Assembly: GCA_964019335.1 (NCBI GenBank)
Contig: OZ025668.1
Span: forward strand, 186,001 to 250,000
Direction of reading: 5' to 3'
Source of the DNA: Diplonema japonicum
Taxonomy: Eukaryota > Euglenozoa > Diplonemea > Diplonemida > Diplonemidae
Length of the DNA: 64,000 nucleotides
Under the pieces are notes generated by a model that saw only the letters and a list, made by a program, of their open reading frames with translations, was not told the origin of the DNA and ran no database searches. A program made the position numbers and the translations under genes. Shown in pieces: positions 44,101 to 53,504 of this stretch; positions within the stretch are counted from its first letter, which is position 1; each line of letters opens with the position of its first letter.

Positions 44101-46477
44101 CCGACTGGTTGTTGAACCGTAGTGTGTATTTCAGCTCGGCGTGGGCGTCTGCTGTGATCTTCTTGTTCTTGCTCAGCCCGATAGACGTCACTTCAGGCCT
44201 TTCCTTAATGAGCGCTATAATATCTGCGACCCCTGCGTCGGTGATCCTGTTGTCAGAGACGTCGAACGCTGCGAAGTGCTTGTTGGCACGCAATAATTCC
44301 AAGATTACTGTCAGCCCCGCATCGCTGATCCTGTTGCTCTTGAATGAGATGCCTGTGTACTCAGTAGCATCTTCAACCGCCTTGCACACGACACTGGCAG
44401 CAAGGTCAAAGACATGCTCAGGCGTCTCAAGATCGGGCAGTGCTTCAATCTCATCGACGTGAAGCATGCCCGGCGGCATTTTCTCCTCGAAAATACTGAT
44501 AATGTAAGGCTTCAGTTTCACAACACACTTGTGCGATGCAATGAGCGTCTGTATCTTCTTCTCCAGCGTGGGCTCCATATGGTTGTTCGACAGGTCGAGC
44601 TCCATCAATATCGACGACGCCATGTCTGTTGTGAGGAACTCGTAGAACACGTCCCCACCGGCGTCAAGTAGGCTGTTGCCCTGCAGATTGATGGAGCACA
44701 GGGACTTGTGGTTCCGGAGCACCTTGCACAGCATCTTAGCCACCTCGTAGTCCAGCATGTTGTTCTTCGACAAGTTGAGGCTCTTCAGTGTGTACCTATT
44801 GGTGTTCAGCCCGTCGCAAAGGCTCTTTACGCCCTTCTTCGTGATTTCATTGTTGCTGAGGTTCAGGTCTGTGAGAACGTAAGACTCCACCAGGATAGTG
44901 CTCAACACCGCTGCCGAGGAGTCGGTCAGTGCGAATTCATCACGCTTCCCAGAAAGGTCCACTGCAGCCAGTGCTTCGTCCCCTCTATGCAGCCGGGCTA
45001 CGATAGACCGCAAGATGGGTGGTTCTGAAGACACTGCTCTGCAATCTGCTAGCGCTCTCAACGTTAGACTAGAAACATTGGTGTCCTTCAAGATAAGATC
45101 TTTCAGTTGTTTCGTCTTTCTGATTGTCTTCACAAAGTGTGCCCCAGACTCGCGTATCCCGGGGTTGCAACTCAGGTCTAGCTGCGTCAGGCTGGAGTTC
45201 TCAGAGGCAGCGTTCGCCAGTGCCTCCCCACCGTGATCGTCTAGCGATGTGTTGCTGAGGTTCACGGCCTTCAACACGTCATTGCACGTCAATGCCTCTG
45301 CCAAGTAGGTGGCGCCCTTCCGACCAAGCTTGTTGTTGCTGAGGTTGATTGTGCAGAGCCCTTTGTTCTCTTTGAGCGCGTCACTGAGGAACTTCACGCC
45401 AACTTGTGTAATGTGGTTGTTGCTAAGGTCCAGGGCGGTGAGGTGTGTGTTGCTGTGAAGCACCTCCGACAGCAGCCGCATCGAGATGTCATCATAGTAC
45501 CGGCAGCTTGCATGCTCGTCTAACTGTAGCACGCAGACATCCGGGCTGTTGGCTAGCAGCTTAGGGAGATATTTCTTGAGGTACAGCGGCTGTCGGTTGA
45601 GGCACAGCTTCTTCTCAATTGCGAACACTTGGTTTTCTGAGACGCACGTCGCCTTCAGGTTGACTACGGTGATCGTGTTGTTGTCGTCGATTGCCGACAT
45701 GAGGTGCTCTGCGCCAGCGTTCGTGACGCAGTTCGCGAAGAGGTCGAGCTTGTCGAGCACCTGGTTGTACCGCAGCATGTTTGCCAGCGACAAGGCCCCT
45801 TCATCACCCACCTGCTGGTTGCACAGCAGAAGCACTTCGACATGTGTGTTGCCCATGAGTACTTCTGCAAGCCGCGCAGCAGCCCAGTCATCCAGACGCA
45901 TCGATGGATCGTGGTACAACTCACGCACACGGTTTCCAGGGTCGAACGACAGATCGACGACCTTCACACACCCTGCCCGTATGGAGAGCAGGGACTCCTT
46001 CAGACATGCTGGCCGTCCATTGAGCTCTACCATGACATGGAGGGCCTCGCGCATGTCCTTGCCCACCAGGTTGCAGTCGTTGATCTGCAGCTCACGTATT
46101 GCGCTGTTTGTCTCCAGGCTGGTGAGGAGGGACTTGATGCCTTCGTTTGAAATCATATTCCCGCTGAGGAGGATGCTCTTGATAGTTTTGTTTACCTCCA
46201 GCATTGATGCCAGCGCGTGGCACCCTCCTGTCTCGATGTGGTTGTTCCTCAAATCGATTCCCGTCACTGCCGTGTTCTTCCTCAGCGCGTCGCACAACGA
46301 CATCACCGCTACGTCTGTTACGTTACTTCCCTGCAGCTCCAGCACCGTGACGTCATTAGAGTTCCCATACAGCAGGGGCAGGTACTGCTTCGATGCTTCC
46401 TGGTGGTCTGCGTGCGCTGCAATCAGCTCGTCGATATCTAAATTCTTACTGAGGTCAGTATGCAGCACATCTGTCAT
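41183..46477 (-). CDS. Giant leucine-rich-repeat protein (RNI/NLRC3-type repeats)
   Basis: 1764 aa, made almost entirely of leucine-rich repeats of about 28 residues with the pattern L-x-x-L-D-L-S-x-N-x-I-x-x-x-G (for example LDLSNNHITQVGVKFL, INLSNNKLGRKGATYL, LDLSFNQITSEGGKYL). Repeats run from near residue 45 to the C-terminus and are broken at intervals by a degenerate spacer of the form LNRQPLYLKKYLPKLL, recurring roughly every 250-300 residues, so the protein looks built of several solenoid blocks. No kinase, NACHT, F-box or membrane segment is seen. It is probably a protein-interaction scaffold. The ATG at 46477 lies 8 bases after TCTACAG. Ends 155 bp upstream of the channel start. Specific function unknown. 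Confidence 0.93.
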   Translation of the reverse strand: MTDVLHTDLSKNLDIDELIAAHADHQEASKQYLPLLYGNSNDVTVLELQGSNVTDVAVMSLCDALRKNTAVTGIDLRNNHIETGGCHALASMLEVNKTIKSILLSGNMISNEGIKSLLTSLETNSAIRELQINDCNLVGKDMREALHVMVELNGRPACLKESLLSIRAGCVKVVDLSFDPGNRVRELYHDPSMRLDDWAAARLAEVLMGNTHVEVLLLCNQQVGDEGALSLANMLRYNQVLDKLDLFANCVTNAGAEHLMSAIDDNNTITVVNLKATCVSENQVFAIEKKLCLNRQPLYLKKYLPKLLANSPDVCVLQLDEHASCRYYDDISMRLLSEVLHSNTHLTALDLSNNHITQVGVKFLSDALKENKGLCTINLSNNKLGRKGATYLAEALTCNDVLKAVNLSNTSLDDHGGEALANAASENSSLTQLDLSCNPGIRESGAHFVKTIRKTKQLKDLILKDTNVSSLTLRALADCRAVSSEPPILRSIVARLHRGDEALAAVDLSGKRDEFALTDSSAAVLSTILVESYVLTDLNLSNNEITKKGVKSLCDGLNTNRYTLKSLNLSKNNMLDYEVAKMLCKVLRNHKSLCSINLQGNSLLDAGGDVFYEFLTTDMASSILMELDLSNNHMEPTLEKKIQTLIASHKCVVKLKPYIISIFEEKMPPGMLHVDEIEALPDLETPEHVFDLAASVVCKAVEDATEYTGISFKSNRISDAGLTVILELLRANKHFAAFDVSDNRITDAGVADIIALIKERPEVTSIGLSKNKKITADAHAELKYTLRFNNQSDSLKHLLLTVLKNDPANHTIDCTDLRAGSQITDLQLSYICEALNKNNTLRTINFGHNHISLSGAIQLIETLKQECHITSLSLRNNVLDGSGVAKAFSEFLLLPASASLTSLDLSYNEIDEAGVQLLIAALEDNNTLIDLKLQGNCCDDELLGEASRAVKLNRELGVKKLLPLLRENDPTVTSVDLSRMGITDITVYSLCTTLEHNKIVTRIDLSHNRNVTDVSCVNHLSEILQTSVLPLAHLSLAHTAVTSVGACALINALEINTTLEVLDLTNSDLTPGRRVIEAAEKAFEINTTLLTLVLDGTGFSEHEITKITGKNLNGQPLLRMSLPRLEVSDGTLTNLDFSTSDTCDNTTCYLLSEVLVHNTVLACLNLSNSLNINDTGLAYLSTMLHQNRSLTKLSLRSCRIKDEGAMSIASALQVNKVLAIIDLDDNRIGSIGCNKLTNALRHEVYGNDTVKELSLKQNPAIREDSMAALVLQLALNNGPLALKYDLPKIASDEITILSYAETSFNDKYVSILMKALKDNHSVKTMDLSGCDIGWDGGEQIATHLKETNNITSLNLNSNKIGAGATMLAKAMAQNCSVIVFHIEDNECNRFDMEKLRQLVELNKYPFALKQAILRSIDRDPTQAHIDITGLKDVDGEAVLTPVDDEGIMILMDALKTDSAACSLGLPWNSITCKAVQSMCRMLQINSQVQVIDLSHNQIGDEGAMELACVLLTHESLRELDLSFNQITSEGGKYLVKSLEGNYNIRRLCVEHNNVSEPLMEKIRLLEELNHKSKPFCDLFQGVVMGTSRQADIDLEGWLGLGQYDGESTHLIAKAVPMNPHVRSVNLMFCDVTDAQVPMLALLVENSPHLCALRLANNLICSNLQPLVTVLSTNASITHLDLSHNRLGLLASKQLGDLIRSNDTLTELDLSENPLTDIGVKIITEAVKMNDALQHVWVEGKSISKDVQLALELAIDVSYKSVLPT

Positions 46478-46593
46478 TCTGACCTGTAGACGGAATACGA
46501 TGGACTACTAAAAGAAACTACATATAAGGTCAGCGTTCAAAAAGCCAAAAAAAAAAAAAAAAAAAAAAAAAAAACCACTCTCAGTGTAAATAG

Positions 46594-47322
46594 TTAGGGA
46601 AAAGACGGGTCCTGTAGGAACACAGGGACCATGTGTGACTCCAGCACATCGGTGACGTGCGCGTACTGCCGTTGAGCGTCCTTCGGGGACGGGCTGACAC
46701 CTTGGTTGTAAGCCCAGTCCGTGATGAAGGCTTGAAAGGCAAAGTAGTCCGAGACGAAGGCGTCGTACACCTGAAGGGTCTGTTCCTGGACGTCCTGGGT
46801 GGCCTCCGGAGAGCACTCAATGAGGGTGAGGAGATGGTCCAGACGGAGGGTGAGGGGACTGTAGAAATCGGTACCAGGGGGCGAGGGGAGGAATGCTGAA
46901 GAGAAGCGCCGCTTGGCATTCCAGGTGTTAACGAGCGTGGTATAGTCGATGACGGCAGACTGCTGCTGGGCAAGGTTGCTGCGCTCAGCAACATTAGAAG
47001 CTTGGTCTTCAGTGATGTCAGGTGCGTCTGCATAGTAGGGAACGCTCATTGTGGACGACACGGTGAGGGCGCTACCGTTCAGCACGGCAGTGCTGGTTCC
47101 CAACATGCTTACGGCACCTGGCAGCTGCTCATTCTTCATAGTCAGGTAGCACATGACACCGTCGACGCCTCCGTCGAGGGTTGTGTTCTCCAGCTCTGCG
47201 AAATGCTCGGCAAGCTCACACCAGTACCCACCCCTGTTCAGAACCCCCCGCAGCATGGTGCTGTCGATGCCGTCGCATGTGATAGCAACGGTAGCCGTGA
47301 TAAGGCAGTGCAAGAGTATCAT
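46594..47322 (-). CDS. Predicted secreted protein, unknown function
   Basis: 242 aa. The N-terminus MILLHCLITATVAITCDG is a plausible signal peptide. The mature part has few Cys (GYWCELAEH, GVMCYLTMK, TLIECSPEA) and potential N-glycosylation sites NTT and NGS. The rest is helical and rich in Ala, Thr and Gln, without a second membrane segment or GPI-type tail. I recognise no family. It lies between the LRR gene (116 bp downstream) and a small two-exon gene. A 29-base A/T homopolymer sits just after its stop. Confidence 0.75.
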   Translation of the reverse strand: MILLHCLITATVAITCDGIDSTMLRGVLNRGGYWCELAEHFAELENTTLDGGVDGVMCYLTMKNEQLPGAVSMLGTSTAVLNGSALTVSSTMSVPYYADAPDITEDQASNVAERSNLAQQQSAVIDYTTLVNTWNAKRRFSSAFLPSPPGTDFYSPLTLRLDHLLTLIECSPEATQDVQEQTLQVYDAFVSDYFAFQAFITDWAYNQGVSPSPKDAQRQYAHVTDVLESHMVPVFLQDPSFP

Positions 47323-47415
47323 GTGTAGCTTGAGCGAGGTGAAGGGGTGAAGGGGTTTATATGAAGAATGGCCAGAAATATCAGTTAAAGGTTAAGAGAA
47401 GGAAAAGACAACACT

Positions 47416-47954
47416 TCACATGGGTGGCGTTATGGCACGCCTGTCAGTGAGCTTGCTCTGTTCGTGAAGCAAGGCTCGGATTTCATCGTCTTCTCCATTC
47501 TTCATAGCGCCCACGAGAGCTGCGTGGATGTTTTTTGCCTCTGCCATCTCTTCAAAGAACCCACCCATTCCCCCTGAGGGTAGAGGGGATGCTTCTTCTG
47601 AAGTTTCCCTGTCGACTAAGGGCTCCTGTGGCTTCATTGAGGGGAATTTCTCCATCCCACAAGTGGGACCTGCGAAATTTTCGCTGCTTGCAGCTCTAGA
47701 CGCCCGTGTTTCTTTCTTACGAGACTCCTTCTCGCCTCCGCTGGCCTTTGCTGGCGCTTCACCTTCTCCGAAATTATACCCTCCTGAGCAGCCTTTTTTT
47801 TTTTTTTTTTTTTTTTTCTTTCTTTTTTGTTTTTTTGAGATGAAATATCCATACGTATCACTGCCGCTTTGCTGTACAGAAACTCTGCCTCTGTCAGCAT
47901 CTTCCTGTCGCGTAGCGCCGCCAACCTTTCCAACTCGTATACAAGGTTTGCCAT
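47416..47954 (-). CDS. Small two-exon protein with SHOCT-like N-terminus
   Basis: 158 aa once a 62-bp intron (47793-47854) is removed; exon 1 is 47855-47954 and exon 2 is 47416-47792. The first exon reads VYELERLAALRDRKMLTEAEFLYSKAAV, a short amphipathic motif resembling SHOCT (an oligomerisation helix pair). The second exon encodes a basic, disordered stretch (KASGGEKESRKKETRASRAA) and an acidic helical C-terminus (GMGGFFEEMAEAKNIHAALV). Without splicing neither piece makes a sensible protein; with GT-AG splicing the frame continues exactly to the stop (477 nt). An A-rich leader (A11, GTAG, AAA) precedes the ATG. Function unknown. Confidence 0.72.
47793..47854 (-). other. 62-bp GT-AG intron
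   Basis: Begins GTATGGATATTTC and ends in a long A run plus AG. Phase 1. Removal joins two frames of the small SHOCT-like gene. Confidence 0.7.
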
Positions 47955-47958
47955 TTTC

Positions 47959-47972
47959 TACTTTTTTTTTTT
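47959..47972 (-). promoter_or_regulatory. A-rich leader before the SHOCT-like gene
   Basis: Minus-strand A11 then GTAGAAAATG. The AAG/TAG could also serve as a splice acceptor. Confidence 0.35.
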
Positions 47973-48207
47973 CCCCCTCACTCTCTTTCGTTTAACATTA
48001 ATGCGCGTCAAAAAAAAAGGGAGTATAAAACGAATATAAGCAAGGATGATTTCCTTATTTCTTTTTTCTCGCTCTCGCCCTTTCTTTTTTTTTTTCTTTT
48101 TAAATGTTTCTGATAGTGAAAAAAAAAAAAAAAAAAAAAAACGAAACACAATAAAAAGAACTTTTTTTTGATTTTTCTTTTTTTTCCCGCGAAACACACT
48201 TTCTTTT

Positions 48208-50258
48208 TTAGTACTTTCCCTGTTTGCCCCCCTTTTTGCCTTTGCCGCCCTTGCCACCTTTGCCTCCTTTGCCGCCCTTGCCACCTTTTTTCCCTCCTTT
48301 GCCTTTGCCGCCCTGTGAGGGTTTCGTAAAATTTAAATATATATATATATATATTGCCATACCTTCCCACCCTCGTCGTCCATTTGCGAATTGCTTCGTT
48401 TCCGCTTTGCAGGTTGTTCTTCTCTGTATGTGAAAGAGATTTGTTTTGAGGTGCCGTTCTCAGACGTAGTAACCCTGCTGGAAGAGCTAGTGGCAGCTGC
48501 TTCCTGTTGCTTCTTAAGACGTTCTCCAATGGTGAGTTTTTCATGTTTTTCCTTCTTACGCCCGTAGTGTTCTTCTTTCCGGGTTTCAAAGATCTCTCGG
48601 CCTTCTTTGAGCTCGTACATAGCAAGTGCTGGTTTGTCTGTGCTGGGTGCATCCTTCTTGTACCCCTTCGGCACCATCGAGGGGGCGGTGTCGCTGAGCC
48701 CCGACGACGCCCCGTCACTGCCGTAACCGTCATCCGCGTCGTTTCCGTCGATTTGCTTGAAGGCGGAGTTTTCCTCTTTGAGGTGCGGGTTGTACTTGTA
48801 GAAGGCTTCGCTTTGCTTGTCGACCGCGAACTTGTCGGATTTCATCTTGTCCGCAAATCGATCGTCTTCAACAGGCTTCAGCACGTCCCGCCTCTTCTTC
48901 TTCACGATGGTGATACGGTCCGCTGCTTCTTTCTTCTCCAATATCTTTTGCTTCTTGTAATCCCTCCACTCCGTCGGGTCCATCACGGACTTCGACATTC
49001 TGTACGTCTCAAGATCAATGTAGAACCCGTGCATGTACGGCCTCACCTGGTCGCTGTCGCCCTTCAGAAGATGTGTGAGGTGCAGTTCCTCTAATTCTTC
49101 TTTTGTGACGAATTTGTAATCGTCGTACTGCCCAGTGTGGATCTCCGTTTCCTCAAGCTCCTCGGTGATGTTTTCAAGGTACGAGCACCATCCCGGAGCG
49201 GGGCCGAGCTGCGGGATGAAAAAGGAGTTCACATAAGGTTGGTCACACGCTGCCAAGAGGATACCGGAGTGCCTGTCCTTCGACGCCTTGGGAACAACGA
49301 ACTGATGCAGCTCGTCGGAAGTATCAACAGCGGTGAAGGTGGTACCGTCACGGGGGTCCCAGATCTTGACGCCCTTGGAGTCGGCGGAGATAACATGGCG
49401 TGCCTCGAAGCAGCTGTGGAACATCATTTGTTTGATCGGAAGGGAGTTGTTATGGTCCTTTGTGAGGATGGGCGACCGTTTGCGGAGATCGAAAATTCCG
49501 ATGACACCCTCGCTTGTCCCTGCGAGGAGGCTGAACCCATCAGCATCGAACACCAACGAGGTGACCTCGTTCTGAACATCTGAATCGTACCCCGTCGAGA
49601 TGGACCCTGCCACGTCCAGCGTCGCCACGATCTGCGTCGGGTCACGTGTGTCAGCACAGTACACCGAACCATTCTCACCACCGATTGCAAGTAACGGGTG
49701 GGTAGGGCAGTTGGCTACACAGTTGTTAGCTGGTGAGTCTGTCACAATGGGTTCTTTGAAGGACCCGTCGTCACAGTCGAATCTGTACACTGACGACGAC
49801 GATGTGGAGAAGAAAAGATTCGCGGACGTAGAGTCGTACAGCATGTGGCGGCCTTCCTTCGGAATCCTTATCTTTGCGTGTCGTCCGCCTTGGTTGTGGA
49901 ACTCCACCCATCTGTTCTGCTCCAACAGAACGATCTTCTTGTAGTCGTCAGACACTGAAGCCATGCCCAGGACAAGGTTGTCCACGTGCCTGCAAAACTT
50001 CATCGACACCTCTTCGAAGTCGTAGCAGCGTACCTGTGCTGGGTACTCCCCTGCGATCCACATGTGCACGCCGTCTTCTGTCACCTCCACGCAGCTTGGC
50101 GATCCCTTTTTGAATTCCAAGTCCTGCAGCAACTCGACCCTTCTTCTCTTTCCATCTTTCGAAAGCTGGTTTTTCTTCTGCTGGCTCAACCAATCAGGCA
50201 AGGCCGCGCCTTCCGTCAGGTTGTAATGGGTGACCGCGTTATAACTTACTGATTTCAT
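48208..50258 (-). CDS. NOL10: NOL10/Enp2 WD-repeat ribosome biogenesis factor
   Basis: 666 aa after removal of a 50-bp intron (48313-48362); exon 1 48363-50258, exon 2 48208-48312. Known family role: a nucleolar component of the small-subunit processome in 18S rRNA maturation. The N-terminus (SVSYNAVTHYNLTEGAALPDWLSQQKK) and LLQDLEFKKGSPSCVEVTEDG match the family. WD-type repeats occupy about 60-360, followed by the NUC153 signature DDRFADKMKSDKFAVDK near 490-510 and a charged coiled-coil C-terminus. Exon 2 adds a basic tail of about 35 residues made of Gly-Gly-Lys repeats, as in nucleolar RNA-binding tails. Unspliced, the frame would end in a meaningless IYIYI run. The start is the ATG at 50258, directly preceded by 23 A; the open frame beyond that is poly-Lys/Phe from homopolymers. 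Confidence 0.93.
48313..48362 (-). other. 50-bp GT-AG intron in the NOL10-like gene
   Basis: Starts GTATGGCAATAT, has an AT microsatellite, and ends ACGAAACCCTCACAG. Phase 0. Splicing joins GGK to a Gly/Lys-repeat exon in frame. Confidence 0.8.
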
Positions 50259-50281
50259 TTTTTTTTTTTTTTTTTTTTTTT
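50259..50281 (-). promoter_or_regulatory. Poly(A) leader abutting the NOL10 start codon
   Basis: Twenty-three A residues immediately precede the ATG, with ACACACAACACAC before them. There is no AG between the A run and the ATG, so if the mRNA is trans-spliced the acceptor must lie upstream and the poly(A) is part of the 5' leader. Confidence 0.5.
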
Positions 50282-50349
50282 GTGTGTTGTGTGTGTGGCT
50301 TGGGGTCGACCCCCTTTTGTTTCTAATGGTGGTGGGTTCGGACAGAAGG

Positions 50350-50380
<31 letters not shown>

Positions 50381-51374
50381 GCACTTTTTTAGTCCTTTTG
50401 TTATTTTGTATAATGAAAAGTACGCTACTTTCCGCATTCTATTGTAAATAAGCCGGACGGAGAGGGGGGGGGGGGGTGTTTGTTTCCTTTTTTTTCTTTA
50501 CAGCGTGGCTTGGAGAAAGATACGCCATGATGGGAAGAAGTCGGTAAGGCTAACGACCCACCAAAAGAGAATAATAGGTGGAGGGGAAGATAGTTAGCAA
50601 AGGATGAAAAAAGAAAGATTGGGTGAAAGAAGGAATGGAAGGGAAAATAACAAAAAGGATGCGAATTTGGATTCGTTCCTTCTCTTTTTGCCTTAGATTT
50701 TTTTTTTGTCCCCCGAGGCTTCACTGACGAGGGGTCTCTTTTTTTTTTGAAATAGAATTCTATTTCTACCCCTTCCCTTCTTGAACATACGGTTTCTCAT
50801 TAAAAAAAAAGAAATTCTTTTTTGTATCAAGAGAGAAAAAAAGAAAAGAGGGGACCAACAAAGATCTCCCCCTCCTATTTTCTCTGGTGTGCTGCACCCA
50901 GCGCGTCAAGAAAAAGGGTGGTTTTAAACCAAAAAAAAAAAAAAAACAAAAAAAAAAAAAAACCACTCCTCAGCTGGAGCAAGCAATGCACCCTTCAAAA
51001 GAACAAGACAAGGGATTAAAAGCCGCTCAATGGAGAACGAAAATAAAAAAAAATAAACCAGAAAAGAATCAGTTCAGTTCCCTTTTCTCCATTCTTTTCT
51101 TACACCCCTACTTTACTTCTTCCATTTGTGTCGGAACACAAAAAAAAAAAGCAAAAAACAATTAGAGAATGGAGGGAAGGAGAAAAAGAAAATAGCTATT
51201 CACTACCAACAAGTGGTTCTGACTCGTGCCACCCTCTAGGTTCCGAGGCGACGAGCCTAGTCATACTCTCTTAGGTATATAACTCGCTTTCTGTAATTCA
51301 CCACGAGGGAAAGCCTGCCTCAACCCATATTTTACGTAAGCCCATTTAAAAAAAAAAAAAAAAAATCAAAACAA
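50282..51374. other. Spacer between NOL10 and the hydroxylase gene
   Basis: Homopolymer-rich (A runs at about 50350-50378 and 50931-50962). The words GAAGTCGGTAAGGCTAACGACCCACC near 50537 faintly resemble the 41-bp repeat. No gene seen. Confidence 0.55.
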
Positions 51375-52229
51375 TCACTCAGTTTTTTCAGTCGATGGGA
51401 TGACTGTCCAACCATCCCTCAGATCGAGATGACCTTCTACCGTCCCCATTAGGTTATCCCAGAGAGTGAGCATCTCACCGAAATGGGTATGGGTCTTCTC
51501 GTGATGAAGATTGTGGAACTTCGAAGTATTTATATAAAAGTAAGGGAGGTATTTTTCTAGTGCCGGGACGTTGTACCCAGCATGGAGGTAGAAGTTGAGG
51601 AAAACAAAGGAAAACACGCCGGGCAAGTGGACGGGCGTGTACAATTTCAAGTGCGTAATGCAAAACCCGAGAATAGGGACGAACGTGACCAAGGCCTCAC
51701 CAGGGGAAACTGCAAAGCCAGCAAACGGAGTTGGGTTGTAGAACTGATGGTGCCCCTTGTGAAACACATACAAGTACCTTGAATGCAACAGCCGATGTTT
51801 CCAGTACAGGTAGAAGTCTGCAGCCAGAAGTATGAACAATAGTTTACTATAAACAATGATCCAGCTCCCTGTCCCCATTGAGGCATCATCTACGGACATC
51901 GTTAAAGCGGTTTCATCTCCATTGAGATACATGGCTACAGGCCAGGCTGTGAGGCTCGCAGACACGTAGCAGCTTAATGCCAGCTCTTTCAGCTCTTCCC
52001 AGATCAGGTCGTACTCCTTCCCAGGCTGGCATTTCTCGTAGCCTTTCCCTGCCGCGATCGTCAGCAGGCACGCCAAGCAGATCGTCCCGAAGATCGCCGC
52101 ATAGCACCCTGCGAACACCGTGTACCACTGCACTGCGTCTGCGTACAGCAATCCCGATGCCGACAGGATCAAGGGGATGCCCCACCTGCTCGCGGCTTCC
52201 TCCTCCTTTGTGAAGACGTGCATCTTCAT
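51375..52229 (-). CDS. Fatty acid hydroxylase / sterol desaturase superfamily enzyme
   Basis: 284 aa. A di-iron membrane oxygenase acting on sterols or other lipids in the ER. The three histidine clusters are present: HRLLH, HKGHH and HNLHH, followed by HTHFG. About four hydrophobic segments lie near 17-50, 85-105, 130-150 and 185-210, and the loop EKYLPYFYINTSKFHNLHH is typical. The histidine spacing and length fit the C-25 or C-4 sterol oxidase type, but the substrate cannot be deduced. The ATG at 52229 is followed by a second one at 52223; either could be used. The stop lies just after an A run (plus 51350-51365). A T run and AAG lie upstream on the minus strand near 52283. Confidence 0.9.
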   Translation of the reverse strand: MKMHVFTKEEEAASRWGIPLILSASGLLYADAVQWYTVFAGCYAAIFGTICLACLLTIAAGKGYEKCQPGKEYDLIWEELKELALSCYVSASLTAWPVAMYLNGDETALTMSVDDASMGTGSWIIVYSKLLFILLAADFYLYWKHRLLHSRYLYVFHKGHHQFYNPTPFAGFAVSPGEALVTFVPILGFCITHLKLYTPVHLPGVFSFVFLNFYLHAGYNVPALEKYLPYFYINTSKFHNLHHEKTHTHFGEMLTLWDNLMGTVEGHLDLRDGWTVIPSTEKTE

Positions 52230-52332
52230 TCTTTTGTTTAGCTTTGGTGCATATTCCGACCACTCTTTTTTTTACCGGTTTCTTAAAAAAAAAAAAAAAA
52301 AAGCTACTGTACAAAAAGGGGGGAAAGAAAAT

Positions 52333-53471
52333 CTAGTACATAGGTGTGGGGGTCCTGCTGTCCAGCTTGGCTTGTGCCATGGCCAGCTGGGCGAAGACAG
52401 CAGGCGGCGGGAGATTCTGACGAAGGATAAGATCGCAGACACCAAGCAGCGTTGAAGCTGGTGTGGTGGGGAGCTGCAGACGGAGCGTTGCGGCGGGACA
52501 CACGAAGGTAACGGTGAGCTCCGAGGTGGCGTGGTCGGAGAGGACGTCGCGCGTGATCTTGTCAACGTTATGAAAGGGAAAGGCACCAGGGCAGCCCCCC
52601 GCAGGGTCTATCAACCGGAGATCCTCAAGCGTAACAAGCAGGATGCACTGATCCCAAGTGTCCCCATCCATACTGCGCAGCACCATGTCGTGGAAAAGGA
52701 CACGATCGCAGGCAGCCAGAACGACGTTTATACCACGAACAGCACCCTCACAGTAAGGCAGGCTGGTGATGGGACAGGTTCCCTCCCCGAAGGGCCGGAT
52801 AATGTCAGCCCTGGGCGGTGCTGTGATAATATTTTGCGGCGGCGACATGTCACGAGTGTGGCGTTGCTCGTACACCATAGGCGGTGACGGGAGCGGGGTG
52901 GAGACCCTTACTGGCTCATGAACAGGCGTGTTCTTCAAAGGAACACTTTGGGGAGAAGGCCGTGGCGGGGAGGTTCTTAAAAGCGGCGGAGATGACATCT
53001 TCGCGTGCACCTGCACCTCTCTCACGTCCCGCTTTTCCCACAAGAAGGGAAGCGCAAAAAAAGAGATCCACATTAATATAAGCAGCCCGCTGACGCTCAC
53101 CAAGGAACCCAACCATGATAGCAGGAACGAGAAGGAGAGGACAGTAGTGGTTTGCCACCAGTCCTGCCATGTCACGATCCTTGTGGAAAAATCGACAAGC
53201 CCAGCCAGCCTTGGGGTGACCCAGTCGAGAATGGTGTCTGCGGCACGTTCGCAGTTCAACACAGGGAACTCCTTCTTCGGTGTGTGATTGTCCAAGTACA
53301 GCTTGTGGATCACCGAAAGCAACATTGCCAGAACGGCCCCCTTCATTACTAAACTCACAATACTGTGTTCAGCATATTCCACCAGCAGGTATAGTATCAC
53401 CCCCCCGCTGAGGATGAAACCAGATTCGACAGGCCTGCGCCATTCTACAACTTCTTGCCACCAACCTTGCT

Positions 53472-53475
<4 letters not shown>
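52333..53475 (-). CDS. Reticulon-like ER membrane protein with C-terminal PH-like region
   Basis: 380 aa from the ATG at 53475, which directly follows 29 A. The open frame upstream is homopolymer-derived. Residues 1-160 fit a reticulon homology domain: VVEWRRPVESGFILSGG at the start, two long hydrophobic hairpins (about 20-60 and 110-150) separated by a 50-residue loop, and a final PFLWEKRD (compare the YEK motif of reticulons). Such proteins bend and tubulate the ER membrane. Residues 165-245 are Pro/Ser-rich and disordered. Residues 250-365 form a compact globular domain (WDQCILLVTLEDLRLIDPAGG, then FPFHNVDKITRDV) that looks PH- or GRAM-like by strand pattern. This is inference. Reticulons with such a C-terminus are unusual. 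Confidence 0.78.

Positions 53476-53504
<29 letters not shown>
53476..53504 (-). promoter_or_regulatory. Poly(A) leader abutting the reticulon start codon
   Basis: Twenty-nine consecutive A residues stand directly before ATGGAGC on the minus strand. They are encoded in the genome and not a post-transcriptional addition. Confidence 0.5.
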
